A DNA stretch of 12,617 bases, from NCBI GenBank assembly GCA_964462535.1, contig CAYWXV010000069.1:1-12617 (forward strand), given 5' to 3'. Origin of the DNA: CAYWXV01 sp964462535 (lineage in GTDB: Bacteria; Bacteroidota; Ignavibacteria; OLB7). Below the pieces are notes generated by a model. That model did no database searches, was not told where the DNA came from, and saw nothing but the letters and a program-made list of their open reading frames with translations. Below are positions 7,713 to 12,617 of the stretch, piece by piece. Position 1 is the first letter of the stretch. Each line of letters begins with the position of its first letter. A program made the translations under genes and the position numbers.

Positions 7713-7747
7713 TCCATCGTCATGAGCCATCCATCGTCAGCCTGACG
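7713..7747. promoter_or_regulatory. Spaced direct repeat and adjoining palindrome (operator candidate)
   Basis: TCCATCGTCA occurs at 7713-7722 and again at 7730-7739, 17 bp apart. The second copy runs into the perfect palindrome CGTCAG-C-CTGACG (7735-7747). The arrangement could bind a dimeric regulator downstream of the possible promoter. Sequence repeats are seen; regulation is inference. Confidence 0.25.
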
Positions 7748-7928
7748 GCACTCACAAAGCCTACTAACCTTTTCGAACGCGGGCGCGTTTGACTGATTCG
7801 GAGCCTTGTCGAACCTTCGGTCCATCTCCCACCGGTTCATCCACGCAGGCTTCACTTCCCCAGCAGACACGTACCAGCACTGACGTCACCGTAGCTTCTC
7901 ATTCAGCATCTCATGCGTGGATGTAGAA

Positions 7929-7987
7929 GTTGATCATTGCGATTGCTGCTGATCTGCCCGTTGCCCACGGGCGATGCAATGATCGGC
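7929..7987 (+). ncRNA. Nested two-stem RNA element in the 5' leader (unclassified)
   Basis: GATCATTGC (7932-7940) pairs perfectly with GCAATGATC (7976-7984). Two G-U pairs and one G-C extend it outward to 7929/7987. Inside is a second hairpin, GCCCGT (7956-7961)/ACGGGC (7967-7972), with a 5-nt loop. The left internal loop is 15 nt (7941-7955), the right only 3 nt. It lies about 200 nt before the ATG at 8191. It matches no riboswitch class I recognise; a cis-acting leader element is the most economical reading. Confidence 0.35.
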
Positions 7988-8044
7988 GCGGACGTCGTCC
8001 GAGCTAATTCTCCTCCATTATGCTCGTTTCCGTCCTTCCTTGGA

Positions 8045-8052
8045 GGGGGGGG
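8045..8052 (+). repeat. Run of eight G in the leader of the long paralogue
   Basis: A homopolymer of eight G ends 138 bp before the ATG at 8191, embedded in TGGA-G8-CGAA. Runs of this length are prone to slippage and mark phase-variable genes in some bacteria. Here it is outside the predicted coding sequence, although an in-frame open stretch with an ATG at 8020 crosses it. Confidence 0.5.
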
Positions 8053-8178
8053 CGAATTCTCGACGGGAGTATCCGTCGCCAGATTCCCGGAACCTTTACG
8101 CAGTTCACGAAGGGCTGCGGGCCATTCGATCGCGTCGGTCCATCGCGCTCGAGATGGTTGACAACACCTTGCTCTGCC

Positions 8179-8183
8179 GGAGG
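8179..8183 (+). promoter_or_regulatory. Shine-Dalgarno sequence of the long paralogue
   Basis: GGAGG lies 7 nt before the ATG at 8191, the strongest ribosome binding site in the window. It fixes the start directly before a clean signal peptide, in preference to the in-frame ATG at 8020, which has no such site. Confidence 0.75.
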
Positions 8184-8190
8184 TCCAGCT

Positions 8191-11100
8191 ATGGCACGAG
8201 TATCGTCGACTTTGATTCGGTGCATTGCCCTGTGCATCGCCGTATTGTTCATATCCCATACCGCATGGGGACAGCACGAGTATGACGTCTGGCACTTCGG
8301 CGCCGGATACATACTCGATTTCCGAAGCGGAACTCCCACGGCCTCGACCGGATCATGGATCTGGCAGGACGAGGGGTGTGCCGTCTGGTGCGATCGACGC
8401 ACTGGAGCGACGATGTTCTACACGAACGGGATCGACGTCTTCAATCGCAACAATCAGCTCATGCCGAACGGCTCGGGGCTCTACGGCCACGAATCGGCAG
8501 TCCAGTCAGCGCTGATCGTTCCGGTTCCGTGCGACACCAACCGCTACTATCTTTTTACAGCCGATCAGATGGGATACGTCACCACGGGGCCGGCGCCACG
8601 TGGATTGAATTACAGCATCGTCGACATGCGTCTCCAAGGGGGACTCGGCGACATCACTTCCAAAAACACCCCCCTTCTTAATCCAGCCTCAGAGCGCATC
8701 ACCGCAGTTGCTCACGCTAACGGATATGATTACTGGGTCATCGGACACAGCCGAGCCGCGAATACGTTTTATGCGTGGCATGTCACCGGGGCTGGCATTT
8801 CGGCCCCCGTCACCTCCGTCGCCGGTATCAATCAGGGGCCAACGGCTCCGCTAGCCGCGGCATTCACGCTTGGCGCGCTGAAGGCTTCTCCCAACGGGCG
8901 AAAGCTGGCGATGACGACGTACTCGTTGAACATGGTCGAGATCTTCGATTTCGATCCCTCTACGGGACGCGTCACAAACGGGGTCGCAGTCTATCAAGGC
9001 TCCACAACGAATACCATCACCCCCGTCTACGGCGTTACGTTCTCTCCCGATAACACCAAGCTCTATCTGGCGGCGCTCGGTGTTCTGCAGCAGTACGACG
9101 TCACACTGGCGACCCCGGCTGCCATCATCGCTTCGGGAATGGCAATCACTCCATCGGATGCACCCGCCGCCAACGTTGGTGGCTTCATGCAGATAGGACC
9201 GGATGGAAAAGTCTACATCGTTCACGACAGCCTTTGGGTCGGTGTTGTCAACAATCCGAACGTTCGCGGCAACGGGTGCGGCTATACCTCCCGTCGATAC
9301 CAGTATCCATGGATGGCTCTCTTTCTCCATGGGCTTCCAAACAACATTGACGCCAAGGCAACGACGGTCATGAGCGATTCGTCGGCGGTGCGCATCTCGC
9401 CGGCCGGACCGCTGACAATCTGCGAGGGGGGGAGTGCAACGTTCTCCGCCGACCCCGGCTTCGTGACGTATCGTTGGTCGACAGGTGCCACATCCAGACA
9501 GATCTCTGTGACGCGAGCCGGGACGTATTCGGTCACCGTCACCGATTCGCTTGGATGCACGGCGCAGGGGGCTGTGGAACTTCGAGTGAATCCGCTCCCA
9601 CAGCCGGTGATCGACGGTCCGCCACAGTTCTGCCAGGGGGATTCGATCGTTCTTCGTGTGACGCAGCCCTTTGCTCAGTATCAATGGTCCACGGGCGCGA
9701 CGACGCGACAGATCACCGTCCGCACCGGAGGGACATTCCGCGTGACCGTTACGGACACCAATGGATGCACGGGTGATACGATCTTCACGGTGCGGATGAA
9801 CCCACGACCGAACCCACGGATCACCGGTGATCTCGAAATCTGTGATGACGAGCGGAGCGTCCTGGATGCCGGTGCAGGTTATGCCACGTATCTCTGGTCA
9901 ACGGGCAAGACAACCCGCATGATCGACGTGCGAGATCCCGGGCCTTACTGGGTCGAAGTCACTGACTCGAACGGCTGCAAGGGTGCCGATACCGTCAACC
10001 TGACTGTTCACCCGCTGCCGGATCCTAACATCATCGCTTCAAAGCTCCGATTCTGCGACGGGGACAGTGCGCAATTGGTCGTGCTTGACACAGGTGTGAA
10101 TGCAGGTGCGTCTTGGCGCTGGTCCACAGGCGAAACCGGTCTGAGTATCATCGTGCGGACCGCGGGATTGTACCATGTCGAAGTGATGACTCCATTTGGA
10201 TGCATCGCGGCAGACTCGGTGATGATTCAGGTCGATCCGAACCCGGCACCGACGATCACCATCTCACCATCGTCCACATTGTGCGAAGGGGATTCGGCTG
10301 TGCTGGATGCCGGTCCCGGTTATGCAGGCTATCGCTGGTCGACAGGAGCAACAACGCGTACGATCGTCGTAGGGCAGACTGGTGACTATGGTGTGGAAGT
10401 GATCGATGCCAACGGGTGTCGGGGGATCGCAGATCCCGTCCATATCGATGTCTATCCGCGACCTGACGTGTCAATCAGCGGCCCTCGGCGCGTCTGTCCC
10501 GATCGAACTGCTACATACAGCATCGTCACCGAGTCAGGCGCTGTCTACGATTGGACGGTCAGTCCCGGGGGGACGCTCCTGGCAGGTCAGGGTACCGGTC
10601 AGATTACCGTTCGATGGACATCCTCAGGTACCGAGCGCGTATCCGTTCGAGTGGTCACTGGAGCGGGCTGTGCCGATTCGGCAATGATCGATGTCGTCGT
10701 GAACGACGACCTCCATCCTGCTATCACGCCCGATCGTGATCCCCGTCTCTGCGACGGCGATTCGGTCACGTTGACAGGAGATGCCGGCTATGCCGAGTAT
10801 CGGTGGTCGAACGGTGAGACGACCAGGAGGATCGTTGTCAGATCGTCCGGAACCTACACGCTCTTCGTAACCGATTCGATGGGGTGTTCGGGGACCAGCG
10901 ACCCTGTCGTGGTCGTTGTCAATCCGAACCCGACGCCGTTCATCACCCCCCTTGGCTCGGTCGATCTCTGTGAGGGAGACTCCGTTGTCCTGGACGCCGG
11001 TCCCTATGCACAGTACGTGTGGAGCACCGGCGAGACCACGCGTCGGATCACGGTCCGGAGCGCAGGAACGTATGGCGTTAGCGTCGTTGACGCGAACGGC

Positions 11101-12617
11101 TGCACCGGCACCTCCCCCACAATAGACGTGACCGTCACGCCGCTTCCGAATCCAGTCATCGACGGTCCACGTCTGGTCTGTCGCTACTCGCTGATTGACT
11201 ACCGTGTCGCGAACGAAGTTCCTGGAAACAGCTACACCTGGCGTGTGACGGGAGGAACGATTCTTGACGGGCAGGGTCGAGCGCGAATCACGGTGAAGTG
11301 GGGTGGCGGCGGTACAGGTACGATTGATGTGGTCGAGCGGACACCGAATGGCTGCGAAGGAAAGGGTGAGACGATTACCGTTATCATCGGTGACGTTCTT
11401 CAGCCTGTGATCACAGCCAGTCGGCCGACAAACATCTGCGACGGTGATTCAGTCACGCTGGATGCCGGTGCCGGATACGACAGCTACCTCTGGTCAACTG
11501 GGGAAACGTCCAGGACGATTGTTGTTCGGCGCCCGGGACGATACTCGGTCCGTGTTGCAGAGAGTGGCGGCTGTGCGGGCTCGTCGGCCGAGATCGAGGT
11601 AACGTTCAACCCGAATCCGCGCCCGTCAATTGCAGGTCGTCTCTACCGCATCTGCGTTGGCGAAAGTGTAATTCTGGATGCGCCGGATGGCTATGTCTCC
11701 TATCGTTGGTCGACCGGCGAAACGACGCGAAACATCTCCGTTCACAGCGCGGGCGTCTACTTCGTCGAGGTGATCGATGCGAATGGATGCTCCGGTGTGT
11801 CGCTTGGCGACACGGTGATTGTCCTTGCACCTCCATCGAAGCCGATCATCTCAGCCGTGGGCGATCTGCTGACATCGACACCGGCAGCGACGTACCAGTG
11901 GAGCAACGATGGAATGGAGATCCCGGGGGCGACTGGCAGGACACATCGGGCCCTCCTGCCCGGAATCTACACCGTCGCGATCACCGACTCGAACGGATGT
12001 CGCGCGGTGTCTGACCCGGTTCGGTTGCCAACCGTGCGAATCGTCTATCTCGACACCGTCTCGGCCCACGTCGGCGATCGTGTCTTCCTCACGATGAAGA
12101 TCGATCCACCACTGGAAAGCGGCGACGGAATGACGGGCTACAAGATCCGTCTGAAACTCGACGCGAAGAGTCTCTTTGCTCACGGGGTAGTATCGCCTGA
12201 TGAATACATCGCCGGCGAGCAGACGACATTCCGTCGTGAGCGTGACGGCACCATTCTCCTCGAGCGTCCGACGACGGCCGGCACGCTGGTTGGGAATGAA
12301 TTGCTCCGACTGACCGTAGAGGGATTGTCGACCGGCGTCCCGGCGAACCCTGTGATCATCGAGAAGATTGATCTTCACCCGGTTCTCGTTGGCGGCGCGA
12401 ACGCGCAGCAGCTCGGGAGCGACTCTGTAATTGTGGGGGGACATGGGTTGGTCCTTCTGACGGGATGCGATATTTCCCATGGCTTCGGTGCGGGCAAGCG
12501 AGCGGCCATTACCGGAGTTAATCCGAATCCTGTGCGTGATGGAATGACAGTGAGCTGGCGAGCACCAGATGGCTCACACCCTGTCCTGACCTTGATCGAT
12601 GTGACCGGTCGGCCGGT
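8191..12617 (+). CDS. T9SS-secreted propeller/Ig-repeat surface protein (long paralogue, 3' end outside window)
   Basis: At least 1475 codons are open to the window edge with no stop. The signal peptide is MARVSSTLIR, a hydrophobic core, and TAWG before QHEYDVW. Residues 28-390 form the same propeller-like head as the gene at 4617: FYTNGIDVF, GLNYSIVDM, HANGYDYWVIGH, SPNGRKLA, FSPDNTKLY, IGPDGKVYI, LFLHGLPNNIDA. Eleven Ig/PKD-like units follow with first cysteines at 411, 481, 551, 622, 698, 769, 854, 927, 997, 1083 and 1155. Units 6 and 9 (starting at 769 and 997) are a longer PKD-type variant of 85-86 residues. A short module (1216-1282) lacks the first cysteine, then comes a cohesin-like domain (1283-1431) with GCDISHGF. 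VNPNP (residue 1443, base 12517) opens the T9SS sorting domain, which is cut off at VTGRPV. Roughly 50-60 residues are probably missing. It is predicted to be a long stalk holding the head away from the cell. Ligand unknown. Confidence 0.87.
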   Translation, partial: MARVSSTLIRCIALCIAVLFISHTAWGQHEYDVWHFGAGYILDFRSGTPTASTGSWIWQDEGCAVWCDRRTGATMFYTNGIDVFNRNNQLMPNGSGLYGHESAVQSALIVPVPCDTNRYYLFTADQMGYVTTGPAPRGLNYSIVDMRLQGGLGDITSKNTPLLNPASERITAVAHANGYDYWVIGHSRAANTFYAWHVTGAGISAPVTSVAGINQGPTAPLAAAFTLGALKASPNGRKLAMTTYSLNMVEIFDFDPSTGRVTNGVAVYQGSTTNTITPVYGVTFSPDNTKLYLAALGVLQQYDVTLATPAAIIASGMAITPSDAPAANVGGFMQIGPDGKVYIVHDSLWVGVVNNPNVRGNGCGYTSRRYQYPWMALFLHGLPNNIDAKATTVMSDSSAVRISPAGPLTICEGGSATFSADPGFVTYRWSTGATSRQISVTRAGTYSVTVTDSLGCTAQGAVELRVNPLPQPVIDGPPQFCQGDSIVLRVTQPFAQYQWSTGATTRQITVRTGGTFRVTVTDTNGCTGDTIFTVRMNPRPNPRITGDLEICDDERSVLDAGAGYATYLWSTGKTTRMIDVRDPGPYWVEVTDSNGCKGADTVNLTVHPLPDPNIIASKLRFCDGDSAQLVVLDTGVNAGASWRWSTGETGLSIIVRTAGLYHVEVMTPFGCIAADSVMIQVDPNPAPTITISPSSTLCEGDSAVLDAGPGYAGYRWSTGATTRTIVVGQTGDYGVEVIDANGCRGIADPVHIDVYPRPDVSISGPRRVCPDRTATYSIVTESGAVYDWTVSPGGTLLAGQGTGQITVRWTSSGTERVSVRVVTGAGCADSAMIDVVVNDDLHPAITPDRDPRLCDGDSVTLTGDAGYAEYRWSNGETTRRIVVRSSGTYTLFVTDSMGCSGTSDPVVVVVNPNPTPFITPLGSVDLCEGDSVVLDAGPYAQYVWSTGETTRRITVRSAGTYGVSVVDANGCTGTSPTIDVTVTPLPNPVIDGPRLVCRYSLIDYRVANEVPGNSYTWRVTGGTILDGQGRARITVKWGGGGTGTIDVVERTPNGCEGKGETITVIIGDVLQPVITASRPTNICDGDSVTLDAGAGYDSYLWSTGETSRTIVVRRPGRYSVRVAESGGCAGSSAEIEVTFNPNPRPSIAGRLYRICVGESVILDAPDGYVSYRWSTGETTRNISVHSAGVYFVEVIDANGCSGVSLGDTVIVLAPPSKPIISAVGDLLTSTPAATYQWSNDGMEIPGATGRTHRALLPGIYTVAITDSNGCRAVSDPVRLPTVRIVYLDTVSAHVGDRVFLTMKIDPPLESGDGMTGYKIRLKLDAKSLFAHGVVSPDEYIAGEQTTFRRERDGTILLERPTTAGTLVGNELLRLTVEGLSTGVPANPVIIEKIDLHPVLVGGANAQQLGSDSVIVGGHGLVLLTGCDISHGFGAGKRAAITGVNPNPVRDGMTVSWRAPDGSHPVLTLIDVTGRP
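9397..12036 (+). repeat. Protein-level tandem Ig/PKD-like repeat array, 11 full units plus 1 short unit
   Basis: Standard units share a C-x-G-D opening, LDAG-x-GY, Y-x-WSTG-E/A-TTR, a G-x-Y-x-V strand and D-S/A-NGC, with a period of 70-76 residues. Units 6 and 9 are 85-86 residues and lack WSTG; they have YDWTVSPGGTLL and YTWRVTGGTIL instead, followed by GQG and an ITV-x-W strand. The final short unit matches the final short unit of the paralogue (IPGA and DSNGC shared). Codons in the WSTGETTR core differ between copies, so there is no recent DNA-level homogenisation. Confidence 0.8.
12487..12617 (+). other. Start of the T9SS C-terminal sorting domain (truncated by window)
   Basis: The VNPNP motif at 12517 is followed by MTVSWRAPDG and LTLIDVTGRPV, the strand pattern of the type A sorting domain. 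In this family the domain directs export through T9SS and is then removed while the cargo is linked to the cell surface. The equivalent complete domain in the upstream paralogue spans 7302-7553. Confidence 0.75.

Larger units (their letters stand above)
7554..8190 (+). other. 637-bp non-coding region upstream of the long paralogue
   Basis: No convincing gene is seen here on either strand. Minus-strand frames cross the end of the upstream gene and resemble no family. The region does hold several structured elements, listed separately: hairpin 7561-7611, promoter-like 7592-7621, direct repeat and palindrome 7713-7747, hairpin 7773-7792 (8-bp stem with one G-U, loop GGGC), nested hairpin 7929-7987, the G8 tract 8045-8052 and an SD at 8179-8183. 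It most likely serves as terminator, promoter and long 5' leader for the gene at 8191. Confidence 0.6.

Noticed and set aside
7376..7870. Minus-strand frame of 164 codons at the end of the short paralogue and into the gap
   Set aside because: A third of it is antisense to the T9SS sorting domain and it crosses the terminator hairpin. The translation resembles no known family. I considered a decayed transposase but saw no motif.
7937..8161. 74-codon plus-strand frame in the leader, crossing the G8 tract as glycines
   Set aside because: It begins at TTG with no SD, has an irregular composition and no similarity I can recognise.
7903..8402. Minus-strand frames covering the leader and start of the long paralogue
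   Set aside because: They overlap a strong SD, a signal peptide and the conserved propeller start on the plus strand.
8851..9684. 277-codon minus-strand frame opposite the propeller head
   Set aside because: It is antisense to a region well conserved with the paralogue; codon-phase shadow.
9397..12036. Regular repeats that might suggest a CRISPR array or satellite DNA
   Set aside because: The period is about 210-230 bp, copies are poorly conserved at DNA level and stay in frame as Ig-like domains. There are no short identical repeats with unique spacers.
9397..12036. Diversity-generating retroelement target
   Set aside because: No reverse transcriptase gene and no template/variable repeat pair with adenine-specific changes are visible. 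Variation looks like ordinary divergence between units.

Overview
All convincing genes in this window lie on the + strand. No tRNA, rRNA, CRISPR array or insertion sequence is visible. Base composition is moderately GC-rich. Two large secreted proteins carry the architecture of type IX secretion system (T9SS) substrates: a signal peptide, a propeller-like head, Ig/PKD-like repeats and a VNPNP-type C-terminal sorting domain. This places the organism in the Bacteroidota/Chlorobi/Ignavibacteria/Kapabacteria (FCB) lineage. The phylum is an inference from domain style; no marker gene is present.

Region 1 (1-4564) looks like a chaperone-usher-type surface fibre operon. It contains the tail of a DUF4402-like subunit gene (1-56), a leader with two hairpins (70-97, 117-136), a PapD-like periplasmic chaperone candidate (228-1097), a second DUF4402-like subunit (1133-1732), and an 887-residue usher-like outer-membrane protein (1836-4499). 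A perfect 14-bp hairpin (4523-4564) closes the operon. The implied pathway is: subunits exported by Sec, capped by the chaperone, and assembled or exported through the usher. Chaperone-usher systems are best known from Proteobacteria, and Bacteroidota are better known for type V pili. A divergent chaperone-usher locus beside T9SS cargo is therefore the most interesting system here.

Region 2 (4617-7553) encodes a 978-residue T9SS cargo: propeller-like head, four Ig-like repeats plus one short terminal module, a cohesin-like domain and a sorting domain. A bulged hairpin (7561-7611) follows its stop codon.

Region 3 (7554-8190) is a 637-bp non-coding gap with an unusual density of structure: a promoter-like sequence, a spaced direct repeat with an adjoining palindrome, two hairpin elements (one a nested 59-nt structure), a run of eight G, and a strong Shine-Dalgarno sequence.

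Region 4 (8191 to the window end) is a paralogue of the first cargo gene. Its repeat array is expanded to eleven full units plus the same terminal module. It runs off the window inside the sorting domain. The pair gives a direct view of repeat-array growth in a surface protein family.
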